DNA from: Xanthostigma xanthostigma
Lineage: Eukaryota > Arthropoda > Insecta > Raphidioptera > Raphidiidae
DNA length: 64,000 nucleotides
Direction: 5' to 3'
NCBI GenBank assembly: GCA_963575645.1
Contig: OY754465.1
Coordinates: 52,599,901 to 52,663,900, forward strand
The notes below the pieces were generated by a model. It saw only the letters and a program-made list of their open reading frames with translations, had not been told where the DNA came from and did no database searches. Within the stretch, counting starts at the first letter, position 1, and every line of letters begins with the position of its first letter. Positions 21,074 through 30,841 of the stretch are shown here, piece after piece. A program made the translations under genes and the position numbers.

Positions 21074-21975
21074 CAGTGTAAAATATAACGACAAACTCCT
21101 TAAAACGTCAAAATTACTTAAGAGTATTCGTCCTTGAAAACACCCCCTGCACCCTTCATCTCAAATCTTTTCCCCTCGCCTAAAAACGGTTCGCGCTCTC
21201 CCGACGCTATTTTTAAAGCTAGAGGGTTCTGGTAAACGCCAAATGAAAGATAAAGAATCAGACTACAGATTCTTCAGGCGAATTTTTTGAAAAACAGTTT
21301 CTCCTACGTGTGAAACATTACGTAACTTAGTATTTTTTTCAAAAGGTTATAAGTTTTTTCTGGAATTTTTTTTCAAAAAATTCGCCTGAAGGATCTGTAG
21401 TCTGATTCTTTGTCTTTCATTTGGCGTTTACTAGAACCCCCTAGCTTTAAAAATAGCGTCGGGAGAGCACGAACCGTTTTTAGGCGAGGGGAAAAGATTT
21501 GTGATGAAGGGTGCAGGGGGTGTTTGCAGGGACGAATACTCTTAAAACGTCGAAATTACTTAACTCTAGTTGGTTTACTTTGTTGCTCAATACAATTATA
21601 CACTCTAAATAACGACACACCAACTCTAAATAACGACAATTATACACTTTAAATAACGACACACCCACTCTAAATAACGACAACAACACGATATCATTAG
21701 GCAATAAACAGTACTTGTTTGTTATTTTGTTGTCGGCATCATGCGTACCAAAGATTCTATGTTTGTTGGGATTATCTTTCATATGCTTAGCTCAGCTGTA
21801 ATTTGTGTTGGTATAAATGTCTATTGGTCAGTTGTAAGTTTTATATATTACGAGTAAATGCATATTATAGTAAAAAAATATTAATGGATTATTTCTTCCG
21901 TCCGATTAACGACAACTCTCAATAACGCCACAAAGTGCACGGTCCTTTGAGTGTCGCTAAATAGAGTTTACACTG
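21074..21975. mobile_element. pogo-like MITE, copy 2, interrupted
   Basis: Ends CAGTGTAAAATATAACGAC and AGTTTACACTG with TA flanks. It matches copy 1 but is enlarged by a palindromic element at 21122-21541 and by a small expansion of a unit of about 38 bases containing CTCTAAATAACGACA (21600-21690). Confidence 0.75.
21122..21541. mobile_element. Palindromic TTAA element (family P), copy 1
   Basis: GAGTATTCGTCC at the left is mirrored by GGACGAATACTC at the right, and the arms match for about 170 bases (ACACCCCCTGCACCCTTCAT, TTTTCCCCTCGCCTAAAAAC, AGACAAAGAATC-type text). TTAA stands on both sides. Unusually, each side shows the same 22-base stretch from TTAA to TTAA (21100-21121 and 21542-21563, one mismatch). 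Copy 2 is at 29110-29520. Open frames over both arms are palindrome artefacts. Confidence 0.8.
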
Positions 21976-22839
21976 TATCAGTGTTCACCAAAAGCTTACA
22001 AAACGGTACCATTCAATAAAAAATAGCCTATTATGAGTAATATGTGCGTTTGTTATCATGATATTATTTTATTTTAACCTTTTTTCGAAAGGGACATTTT
22101 TTTTGCGATTTTGCTGTAAATGCATAATTGTTTTTTTGAAGTGAAAACTTCTTTAGCGGCGTTGTACACTTTTTGTTTGTAATGGGTAAAAAATGTTAAA
22201 CTCGCGTCAGGGCACGTGACCTGATCGAAAATTCGTAAGACGTTAATATTCAAGTTTTCACTTCTGGCGGCACTCCCGGAGTGCAATTTTTTTTTATTTC
22301 GAACCGTTAATGATTTTTAAAAATATTAAAAGATGGTTAAGCAGTTCTATTTATGTAAGAAATAAGGGATGTTTCAATTGTTTCTTGTGTCCGACATATT
22401 GTTTGCTGCAGGTGCATTGGACAGAAATGGCACGGCACGAGTCGACACCTGCAGATGTTAAGTGTCTGTTCACATCTCACGTTAATGTTAATTAGCAAAA
22501 AACATCGTGGTGCGTAGACGTCGACACCACCCCTCCCTAATTCCCGCGCTTCTCTCGACCCCTGTGTCCCGCGGTGCTTTGTACTGCCTACAAAACGCAG
22601 GGATGTGAAGAAATTGAATTCACTCGGCAAATTTCAAATTGTGGCCGAAAAAAGGCATTTTACTACTGTTATTATTAGGTACGTTTTTAAGCATCAAGCT
22701 TCACCAAATTTAGCTTATCGCTTGAAAACTTCAAAAACCGCATTTTTGAAGTGAAAATTTAGATGATTTTTGGATGGGCAAAATTTTATGAGTTCGCGTA
22801 AAAAATAGCTCGCATAAAGAATTGTTTCGGATAGCTCTA
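21976..22839. other. Unassigned DNA with AGTGAAAACTTC repeats
   Basis: TTGAAGTGAAAACTTC at about 22136 is followed by an inverse CAAGTTTTCACTTC at about 22252, and a further TTTTTGAAGTGAAAATTT is at 22744. These look like fragments of one repeat (see also 26770). 22500-22570 is GC-rich. No gene supported. Confidence 0.4.
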
Positions 22840-23880
22840 GTTACTTTATTCGCGCTTTATAAGCGTTTTTAATTTTAACGCGACAATATATAGCCTATGT
22901 CCATCTTGGAGGTCCATTCTAAATAGTGGTGAAAGAATTTTTCAAATAAGTGCAGTGGTTTTGGAGATTACCCTCTACATACATACAAACACAAAATTCG
23001 AACTCTATTCGCGATGGGAACTGATTCTAGTGCTCTCTGGTGGCAGAAAATAAAAGCTGTATATGCTTTAATGCCCTTAATCACATTTATATAATATTTC
23101 ATCTGACAGTTAGTTTATTATAATGTGTGAACTAAAGAAAAAGAATTTATTCTTGTCTGAGATGTCACGGTTCCTAATGCATTTAGGTATATCATTGCTA
23201 CAAATAAAAAAAGGATAGAAATTTAGGATTTAGTTAGGTTAAAAAGAATTTCGTAATGACAGTTAACAAATATTCATCATTATGGAATATGGAAAAAAAA
23301 CTTTTTTATTATCTAATGGAAAAAATGTCAAAAAAAATAAAAAATAAATTGACGTAGGTATAGGTATAAACAGAAAGAAAAGAACTAACCGATGAAGACA
23401 AATCAAAGTTCCAAAAATGTACTTGCTCCCTGACTATAATGTGATTCGCTTTAAACATCTCTTCTCCTTCTACTAGATATCTTTTAGAATTACCCAAATA
23501 CTTAATAATATCAGTAATATTTATTTGGAATTTATTATCGATTATAAATGAATTATGTGACGTTTACTTTAAAATTGATTAAAGCATATACAGCTTTTAT
23601 TTTCTGCCACCAGGGAGCACTAGAATCAGTTCCCATGGCGGTATAACTATATATAGATAGGTACTATAGATTTTTCGCTGACACGTTGCAAAATTGGTCT
23701 CCACGAAAACCGCTTTTATTTTTAACGCAATAATATATAGCCTATGTCCATCCTGAAGGGTCATTCTAAATAGTGATGAGCGAATTTTTCAAATAGGTGC
23801 AGTGGTTCTGAAGATTATCTTCTACATACACACAAACTCACAAAATTCGAACTCTATCTTTATAATATTAGTATAGACCG
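22840..23880 (+). repeat. Two RTE-like LINE 3' tails, one cut by a MITE
   Basis: ATATATAGCCTATGTCCATC, TTTTCAAATA-GTGCAGTGGTT, CATACAAACACAAAATTCGAAC are found at 22885-23007 and again at 23727-23860. The second ends CTTTATAATATTAGTATAGA, the usual end of RTE-type LINE copies in insects. The first is interrupted before its end by the MITE at 23008-23640. Both lack coding sequence because LINE copies are 5'-truncated. Confidence 0.65.
23008..23640. mobile_element. MITE with about 57-bp TIRs
   Basis: CGCGATGGGAACTGATTCTAG, then TGGTGGCAGAAAATAAAAGC and TGTATATGCTTTAA at the left are mirrored at the right over the full 57 bases with three or four differences. Internal sequence is AT-rich with one chance minus-strand frame (23309-23497). 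No clear target duplication was read. Confidence 0.75.
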
Positions 23881-24172
23881 GTCCATATTATAATGTCTGG
23901 CAAACTTCAATCCCTAGTTAAAGTGTTTGGCAAAGGACCATACCGTAGCAGCAGACAACAGAAACAATTTGAGAAAGGAGAGGCGCAAAGCACGTCATGC
24001 TTAATTGTTTCTCACAAAACTATTTAACGTGTCCTGTCGAATGCACGCGAGGTCAACGACATCGGTTCACGATGAAACAGCAAGAATTTCAATTGACGCT
24101 AATGATCTTTGCTCTCAAAAATCTATAATCTACGATATTTCTAACCGACTTCAAAAAAGAGGAGGTTATATA

Positions 24173-24655
24173 TAACGTGACCATACGTCCCGTTTTGAAC
24201 GGGACCATCCCTTTTCTCGGTTATCTGTCCCGTTGTCCCCAAAAAAAGCTCCGGGACGCACAATTGTCCCGTTTCCCGAAACCGCGCGGTGCAGGTTTCT
24301 ATTTCAGCTAAAAAAAAGTAAATTTACGTTAATTAAAAAGATGTAAATATTTAAAAAACTGTATACCTATATCATATTTTTGACAATTGTATTTCAACCA
24401 ATTAATATTTCTTTTTATTTGTTTATCATAGGTATAAGTGCATATACCTTTCTCTTTTCTCATAAGCAAATGATATAAATATGTTCCTCTGATAAATATA
24501 AATATAACTAAATATTTTATGTTACATATTTTTAATTTGTAATAATATCTGAGTTTTAAAAAAACATAAAAAATGTGTTTTTTTATTGAGAACCTGCTAA
24601 TTGACGTAAATAAACCGATGTCCCGTTTTGAGTAAAAAAACAAATGGTCACGTTA
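24173..24655. mobile_element. hAT-type element with 8-bp TSD GTTATATA
   Basis: TAACGTGACCAT at the start is mirrored by ATGGTCACGTTA at the end, and GTTATATA flanks both sides (24165-24172, 24656-24663). Near the left end ACGTCCCGTTTTG recurs inverted several times. The 104-codon minus frame (24329-24643) is AT-driven and unrecognised. It split a repeat whose text (ACCGACTTCAAAAAAGAGGA, then TTCGACGCGTATGTTTT) is common in insect genomes. Confidence 0.85.
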
Positions 24656-24663
24656 GTTATATA

Positions 24664-25335
24664 TATTCGACGCGTATGTTTTACCATTCAAACCCACAAG
24701 TGGGGAATGGTACTAGTTAAGGTCACAATTCACTTTTCAAATCTTTACAATATTTTTTCGTTTTGAGGTCCTCCGAATCCAATAGACATATTTTTGGAAA
24801 AACTCTGTGCGTCTGTTTGTCTGTGAACAATATACAGGTCAAACGGATGTACGGATTGAAACCAAATTTTGGAAGGATGTTTTATACGTTAATGTGAAGA
24901 GACCTATTGTTTTTGGAGAAAATCGGCGCATGCGCAAAAGAGATATATGCTATAGGTAACGTTTTTTTTTATATAATAATGGTACACTTTTCATAACGGT
25001 TTATAATTCTATTTATTTTTTTCAAGAAAGTTTTGTCGAAAAAAAACTTTTCTAAACTTTATAGTTTTGGAAATATTTTGAAAATAAATCTGCTGTTCGT
25101 TTGTTTTGTAGATCCGGCAGAAAAAAGTTAGTTAAGCATGCTTTGATTAATTTTTACATGACGTGGAATATAATATTATGTAGGTAGCCATAGCAATGAA
25201 TAGCAAATATCGTATTGAATACTAGTCATTACCCGCGTCACCTCACGCGATAACAGAAATTTTATTTTCTTTGCTATATCTACTATATCACATACCAATA
25301 TTTTTGAATTTGGAATGAGCCCGTCGTCCAATTGG
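24664..25335 (+). repeat. Interspersed repeat A, copy 2
   Basis: Starts with a hairpin-capable CCATTC...CCCACAAGTGGGGAATGG and runs through AACTCTGTGCGTCTG, GGAAATATTTTGAAAATAAA, TTAAGCATGCTTTGATTAA, GCGTCACCTCACGC to CCAATTGGCTG. Further copies are 9150-10335 (minus), 25336-25620 and 58975-59370. The sequence before the hAT insertion (24140-24172) belongs to the same unit. Class unknown. Confidence 0.65.
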
Positions 25336-25620
25336 CTGTATTTTACCATTCCAACCCACAAGTGGGGAATGGTACTAGTTTAGGTAAAAATCAATTTTCA
25401 AAAATTTTAGATCTTTCCGTTTTGAGGTCACCCGAATCCAAAAAACATTTTTTTGAAAAAACTCTGTGCGTCTGTTAGTCTGTTTGAATATTGAATACTA
25501 GCAATTACCCGCGTCACCTCACACGATATCAGAAATTTTATTTTCTTTATTATAATCAAATGCCAACATTTTTTAAGTTGGATTGGTCCCGTCGCCCAAT
25601 TGGCTGGAATTTTTTTTTAT
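25336..25620 (+). repeat. Interspersed repeat A, copy 3, tandem and internally deleted
   Basis: Begins TTTTACCATTCCAACCCAC immediately after CCAATTGGCTG of copy 2, so the two are head to tail. The middle of the unit (from AACTCTGTGCGTCTG to GAATACTAGCAATTACC) is deleted. Ends again at CCAATTGGCTGG. Confidence 0.65.
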
Positions 25621-25843
25621 GTATGTAGACTCATAACTTTTCGATGGGTTAACCGATTTGAAAATTTTCGACGCCGCTAAAAAGGTATTTTTTCAAGTTC
25701 GCAACTTAAGGGGGTGTAAAGGTTTCTGATAAAATGGCCATATTTCAAAAATCAGTAAAATGAAAGACATTAAATTCATCAATAAATAAAATTATCGACC
25801 AATTTTTCAGACAATAATATATTAACAAACAATATAAAATTAA

Positions 25844-25881
25844 TACATTAACGTTTCAATCCGGATTTGGACCTTCTTCAG
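25844..25881 (-). ncRNA. Hammerhead-like motif, left arm of palindromic PLE
   Basis: Read on the minus strand: CTGAAGA, a base, GGTCC, loop, GGATT, GAAACG, then TTAATGTA. Mirror image of the motif at 26087-26124. Confidence 0.4.
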
Positions 25882-26086
25882 AATTGATCTAAAAATATAA
25901 AAATAATTAATATTTAAATATAATTCGCTTTTTAAAGAATTTTTCAAAATTAATTATGAAATTCAAAATAATGAAAAAATAATTATTATTTTTTCATTAT
26001 TTTGAATTTCATTATTAATTTTGAAAAATTATTTAAAAAGCGAATTATATTTAAATATTAATTATTTTTATATTTTTAAATCAATT

Positions 26087-26124
26087 CTGAAGAAGGTCCA
26101 AATCCGGATTGAAACGTTAATGTA
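26087..26124 (+). ncRNA. Hammerhead-like motif, right arm of palindromic PLE
   Basis: CTGAAGA at 26087-26093, a single A, then GGTCC pairing with GGATT through two G-T pairs, GAAA at 26111-26114, CG-TTAA-TG as a minimal stem III and GTA as the candidate cleavage triplet. The extra A and the weak stem I leave activity uncertain. Confidence 0.4.
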
Positions 26125-26232
26125 TTAATTTTATATTGTTTGTTAATATATTGTCTGAAAAATTGGTCGATAATTTTATTTATTGAAGAGTTCTAATCAG
26201 ACGTTAATCAAAGATTTGAACATTAAATTCAT

Positions 26233-26879
26233 ACTCAATAAAAAAGTCCGCAAAGACATAATAAAATATTTCTGTAATAACATACTGATTGATATACATT
26301 TTAGTCCAAAATAATTCGTGGAAATTCGCAATATTATTTTCAAAGAGCAAAACTTTCATTTCTTTCATGAAGACATATTGTACTTCTTTTCAAGGATGAA
26401 ACTTGTAAAAAGTTATAATAAAAGGCTCTATAAATAGTACAATAATGTATGTTGAGTGTCCGGGACAGTCGAAGCTGTACAAAACCGATAAATCTTAGAT
26501 CGCAAACACGTGTACGGGAAGCTTTGTGAAAGAAGCTGTTGTGGCACAACACACAAGTGTGTGGACGCCAGAACCGTCGAGAAACGAATCCAAAAGCCTG
26601 GAGATGAAATGAAAAGAGAAAAGCAGGTTACACAGTGACACAAAATATCTATTTATATAGTTAAATAACATCTGCCAGGTATTCCACGACGCCTCCCAAT
26701 TTTTTGAGAGAGAGAGATTGTAAATTATAGACGTTCAACAGCTGAGGTCATCAGCGTAACCAATTTTTTGAAGTGAAAGCTTTAAAAACGGGGGTAAACC
26801 CGTTTCCCTATGTAACGAAATTTGTGTCACGAAATTGTACTAACAGTAAGCCTATATAAATAATAATTATTATCAGCAA
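26233..26879. other. Unassigned DNA
   Basis: Two overlapping minus-strand frames (26340-26643) are unremarkable. The phrase TTTTTGAAGTGAAAGC at 26767 belongs to the same dispersed repeat as at 22136. Confidence 0.4.
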
Positions 26880-26949
26880 GCATCTGTAGCTCAGTGGTAG
26901 AATGCCGGCCTGTCGCGCGGCTGGCCCGGGTTTGATTACCGCCAGGTGC
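26880..26949 (+). pseudogene. tRNA-like sequence (Gly-type body, anticodon GTC)
   Basis: GCATCTG pairs with CAGGTGC as a 7-bp acceptor stem with one G-T pair. TAGCTCAGTGGTAGAATGCC is a normal D-arm. The anticodon loop CTGTCGC would give GTC, but the anticodon stem has two mismatches, and the T-arm (CCCGGGTTTGATTACCGCC) is mispaired. The text after it (TTTGTTTTTATTTTTTTTAG, TTGTAAATCATACGATTAA) resembles the text after the tRNA-like sequence at 15052-15121, so both could be heads of one SINE family. Confidence 0.6.
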
Positions 26950-27027
26950 GCGCAGCAATTTGTTTGTTTTTATTTTTTTTAGAGTTGTAAATCATACGAT
27001 TAAATTTTGTTTAATAATCCTATTATA

Positions 27028-27190
27028 TGATAGGTATTTAGAAAAAATTCCGTGGCATAAGGATCGAAAATGAAGCAATACTGATGATACAAAACGTATC
27101 GAAACGTCGGCATTAAATGCAAGTTTAAAAATTTCAGTATTGCTTCATTTTCGATCCTTATGCCACGGAATCTTTTTCAAATACCTATCA
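27028..27190. mobile_element. Palindromic element with hammerhead-like loop
   Basis: TGATAGGTATTT...TTCCGTGGCATAAGG at the left is mirrored exactly at the right (CCTTATGCCACGGAA...AATACCTATCA); each arm is about 60 bases. The loop contains CTGATGATACAAAACGTATCGAAACGTC (27081-27108 in outline), again a CTGANGA-hairpin-GAAAC order. A related palindrome with shared GTGGCATA-GG-TC text is at 45287-45495. Confidence 0.6.
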
Positions 27191-27254
27191 TTAACTTCAA
27201 TGGATCACAGTTACTCTATTGAATAGAGTCAAATTCATGTAATCCTATTATATA

Positions 27255-27482
27255 TAAAAAAAATTTCAAATATTTGATTAACGTCTGATTAGAACTCTTC
27301 AATAAATAAAATTATCGACCAATTTTTCAGACAAATTATTAACAAAAAATATATAATTAATACATTAACGTTTCAATTTGGACCTTCTTCAGAATTGATC
27401 TAAAAAATATAAAAAATAATTAATATTTAAAATCTAATTCGCTTTTTTTTTGTCTGAAAAATTGGTCGATAGTTTTATTTAT
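27255..27482 (-). mobile_element. Penelope-like terminal fragment, internally deleted
   Basis: Begins TTTGATTAACGTCTGATTAG and carries the minus-strand hammerhead-like motif (27361-27392; stem II has lost about five bases). It then jumps to the mirror-image end (TTGGTCGATAGTTTTATTTATT), so the palindrome centre has been lost. AAAAAAATTT on both sides may be the target duplication. Confidence 0.7.
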
Positions 27483-27567
27483 TAAAAAAAAATTTGCCTA
27501 AAAAATATAAGAATAATTTTTCAACCCATGGAGTTATTATTTGCAGTAAATCTGCGAAAAAAATTAA

Positions 27568-28111
27568 AAATGTGTTACGAGAACACAATACATAAGTGAA
27601 ACTTCTATGTTGACAAGTGGAAAAAAGAAAAGAAGTAAAGTGGAGAAGTGGAAAAAGTAAGAAGTCCAATGAACAAGTGGAAAAAAAAATCGGTCCAATG
27701 GACAAATGGAAAAAAGAAAAGAAGTCCAATGGACAAGTGGAAAAAAAGGTAAGAGTAAGAAGAACAGATTCGTAATTATTTTTATCATCTTACTCATAGT
27801 TTCACGTTCAGATTAACTTGTATAGACGAAATATCTGAACGTGAAACTATGAGTTAAATGATAAAAAATCATTATGAATCTTTTCTACTTACTCTTACTT
27901 TTTTTCCACTTATCCATTGGACTTCTTTTCTTTTTTCCACTTGTTCATTGGACTTCTTATCTTTTTTCCACTTGTCCATTGGACTTCTTAATTTTTCCAC
28001 TTGCCCACTTTACTTCTTTCCTTTTCTCCACTTTTCCATTGGACTTATTTTCTATTTTCCACTTGCCCACATAGAAGTTTCACTTCTGTAATGCGTTCTC
28101 GTAACACATTT
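27568..28111. mobile_element. Fold-back element with tandem repeats in its arms, TTAA ends
   Basis: AAATGTGTTACGAGAAC at the left is mirrored by GTTCTCGTAACACATTT at the right, flanked by TTAA (27564-27567, 28112-28115). Both arms consist of tandem units of about 24-35 bases around TCCACTTGTCCATTGGACTTC (left arm in inverse), and the centre (about 27785-27855) is itself a hairpin (TCATAGTTTCACGTTCAGAT and inverse). Overlapping open frames on both strands encode only repeated FFPLVHWTSFLFS-like peptides and are by-products of the repeats. The design recalls Drosophila fold-back elements. Confidence 0.75.
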
Positions 28112-28221
28112 TTAATGTTTTTTTAACATTCAGTGTCATCACATCAAAAACGTTTTATGTCACTTCGAGAGTATCATTCTGAAGACTTTGGATCTTATTC
28201 TTCTAAATCAGTTAACTGTTT

Positions 28222-28586
28222 TTATTCAACACGCGTGAGTAATATGTAATTTCGGGGCCCTGCTAAACTCGGGAGAAATAATAAATTACTTTATGTTGAC
28301 GCGTAGAGTGCTAATAATGAGCCGTACTGTGAGATAATGAATTTTCTGGACCAATAGAAACTCAGTAGCAAGCCCAAGCGTGAAATAATGAAAAAAAAAC
28401 TGCACGCAGCTTCTGGACCAATAGGAACGTGGTAGACGGTATTGTATATATGAAAACAGCATCGCAAAGTCATGGCAATCTTGTGTGTATACACTGACGG
28501 TGGGTACGTCAATCAATGAAGTGATTTATTATTTTTCCCTCTTTTATCAGGGCCCCGATTACATATTACTCCTGCTAGTTGAATAA
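28222..28586. mobile_element. MITE with about 75-bp TIRs
   Basis: TTATTCAAC, GAGTAATATGTAAT, CGGGGCCCTG and AATAATAAATTACTT at the left are mirrored at the right end. The interior carries two related pieces (GGACCAATAGAAACT and GGACCAATAGGAACG). The next palindrome begins directly after it. Confidence 0.65.
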
Positions 28587-28717
28587 AGTATTATGTGCGA
28601 CCATTGATCGAAGGAGAATGTTCCACTCGCGTGCGTTTTACCGCACTCGCTACGCTCGTGCGGCAAATTTCACGCTCATGGAATCTTCTCCTTCTCTCAC
28701 TAGTCGCACAATATACT
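28587..28717. mobile_element. Small palindromic MITE (family V), copy 1
   Basis: AGTATTATGTGCGAC at the left is mirrored by GTCGCACAATATACT; inner arms GAAGGAGAATGTTCCA and TGGAATCTTCTCCTTC also pair. The loop contains CCGCACTCGCTACGCTCGTGCGG-type hairpin text. A shorter relative is at 50396-50446. Confidence 0.65.
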
Positions 28718-29109
28718 ATTAGTTACATTCTGTATATACACGAATTTTAAAACTCAAGTCAAAATGATATAGTCGGTTATGTAACAGAGGAATCCGGAAT
28801 TAAATTTTAAAACTGAGCGTATCAATTTGTACAGAAACCACATCAAAGGACCTTAAACCAAGCCGAGTTACCAAAGCCTCGTGATGCTGCATAATATGTA
28901 ACATAGAGAACTACTTTTCTCTGCACGTTGTGTTAAAAACCTGTATCTACGATGTGTTCAGACTTAACAGCGTCTACGTCATCAGGTGATACAGATCGTG
29001 CAGTCCATTCATCTGCTCGGAACTAGACTTCTAAATTCCCATTGAAAGTACAGAATATGTAGTGTTATGAGTTCGTAATGTCTACGTCATTAGACGAAAT
29101 GCTTTTGTT
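28718..29109. other. Unassigned DNA
   Basis: No coding or repeat signal recognised. Confidence 0.35.
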
Positions 29110-29520
29110 TCGTCCCTGCAAACACCCCCTGCACCCTTCATCTCAAATCTTTTCCCCTCGCCTGAAAACGGTTCGCGCTCTCCCGACGCTATTTTTAAAG
29201 CTAGAGGGTTCTGGTAAACGCCAAATGAAAGACAAAGAATTCTACAGATCATTCAGACGAATTTTTTGAAAAAAAATTCCTGAAAAAACTTACAACCTTT
29301 TGAAAAAAATAATAAGTTACATAATATTTCACACGTAGGCGAAACTGTTTTTCAAAAAATTCGCCTGAAAGATTTGTAGTCCGATTCTTTGTCTTTCATT
29401 TGGCGTTTACCAGAACCCTCTAGCTTTAAAAATAGCGTCGGGAGAGCGCGAACCGTTTTTAGGCGAGGGGAAAAGATTTGAGATGAAGGGTGCAGGGGGT
29501 ATTTGCAGGGACGAATACTC
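29110..29520. mobile_element. Palindromic TTAA element (family P), copy 2, left tip lost
   Basis: Same arms as 21122-21541 (CCTGCAAACACCCCCTGCAC and inverse). The left end starts only at CGTCCCTG while the right end is complete (GGACGAATACTC then TTAA). The twin open frames at 29078-29269 and 29352-29555 encode the same peptide because they are the two arms. Confidence 0.75.
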
Positions 29521-29560
29521 TTAAGAGGGTCGGTCGATCTTCGAGTCATTGACACAGACG

Positions 29561-30010
29561 ATATTACACCACAAGGTCCAAATGTTTGTTATTCTTGCCT
29601 TGCGCGCCATGATACCTGAGGCGAAGACGAGGGCATCATGGTGCGAAGGGCATGGATATCACACTGTTGGCTAGTGTGGTGTATACTATTTTTTTTCACA
29701 CCTCGGTCGTAAGCACGCTTATTAGATACATTATTATTAATTAATTACATAAAAACACTAATAAATTCCAAACAAGGAGCTTTGAGGTTATATGTAAAAA
29801 CACGAATGACAGTCGTTCGCGACTAATTGCTAAAACGTAACAGGGTTGCTATGGAAACGACATCTAAACAACAGCTGAATGGTTGTTTTTGCTTTAGTAC
29901 CGCCCGAATTTCCCTCATTGGTGCGTGTAATCCCACCAAGAAGTAAATTAAGACTTTCTGCCTTACAATTGATGCCGAAAGTATGCACTTTCGATCGAGG
30001 TATGAAAAAA
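29561..30010 (+). repeat. Interspersed repeat W, copy 1
   Basis: Matches 53123-53526 in opposite orientation: ATTACACCACAAGG, GCATCATGGTGCG-type text, TTGCTATGGAAACGACATCT, ACAACAGCTGAATGG-type text, GGGTAATCCCACCA-type text and CTTTCGATCGAGGTATGA. Some of the same words (TCGAGGTATGAA, CACCACA) occur at 46330-46545. Class unknown. Confidence 0.65.
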
Positions 30011-30841
30011 AAACCTTGTTTACAAGAATATAAATATATTTTGGCTTTTCATTGTCATACCGAGAGATATCGCTACATATTATTAGCATAGTACCAAACC
30101 CTATCATAGTACTAAACCTTATTAACAATTAAAAACTTTTGCTTGCCATTTTGCCACGGAGAAATGGAGGTTTGATTATTTGGTAGCAATGGAAATCATT
30201 TAATCCCGGTCTGTGTTGCATTTTATGTAGAACGATTTTCTGTAAAGCATTAATGATTTCCGTAGCTAACAAAACTCATGTAAATGTTGCGTCTTAAATG
30301 AAATCTTCGACAAACGTCACCAGATTTGAAAACTGAATATATTTCTATAGAAACTATTATTCAATATAATACAATACTAATTGTAAGCCAAAAAAAGGTT
30401 GCAATTTTTTGTTGCTTGAAATATACCTGCTACTTATTTTACCCAATTTAAAATTGATCTCTGATTTTAAATAAAAAGATGTCTGCGAGTAATATAACTA
30501 AGCATTTATGAAAATGAGCTAGACGACATTAAAAAAAGTTCACGAAAACTGTCTGTGCACAAATTGAGTAGACGCCGAGAAAAAAAAAACAATTTTAAAA
30601 GTCTCGCAAAGAAGTCGTCTCTTTAAGTCTCAGTTACTTTACATTTTTCAACAGTATCATTCTTCACACTATAAAAACGAATTGAAACATTAAGGGCTGG
30701 ACAAAAATTTAGTATTGTTACCTTTATTTTAGCTGAAACCTAGAGATTCAAATTTGCAACATAAAAAATTACTGTTTAGAGTACGATAATTCATTGTGCA
30801 AAATATCCACTGGAAATACACAATTATTATTTTATAGAGCA
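30011..30841. other. Unassigned DNA
   Basis: AT-rich; no gene, no repeat borders recognised. Confidence 0.35.

Larger units (their letters stand above)
25780..26219. mobile_element. Palindromic Penelope-like copy, 13-bp TSD, two hammerhead-like motifs
   Basis: ACATTAAATTCAT stands at 25767-25779 and 26220-26232, an exact 13-bp target duplication. Inside, the family terminal repeat appears twice in opposite directions around a centre near 25985, almost perfectly palindromic over about 190 bases per arm. Hammerhead-like motifs are at 25844-25881 (minus) and 26087-26124 (plus). The right end continues with GAAGAGTTCTAATCAGACG, absent from the left, so the left arm is shorter. No coding sequence. 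Confidence 0.85.

Noticed and set aside
26880-26949. Considered as a functional tRNA gene (Asp by anticodon)
   Set aside because: Mismatched anticodon and T stems and a Gly-type body make a pseudogene or SINE head more likely.
27475-28091. Four overlapping frames with FFPLVHWTS-like repeats
   Set aside because: Explained by tandem units in the arms of a fold-back element.
29078-29555. Two open frames encoding the same peptide on opposite strands
   Set aside because: They are the two arms of one palindromic transposon, not duplicated genes.
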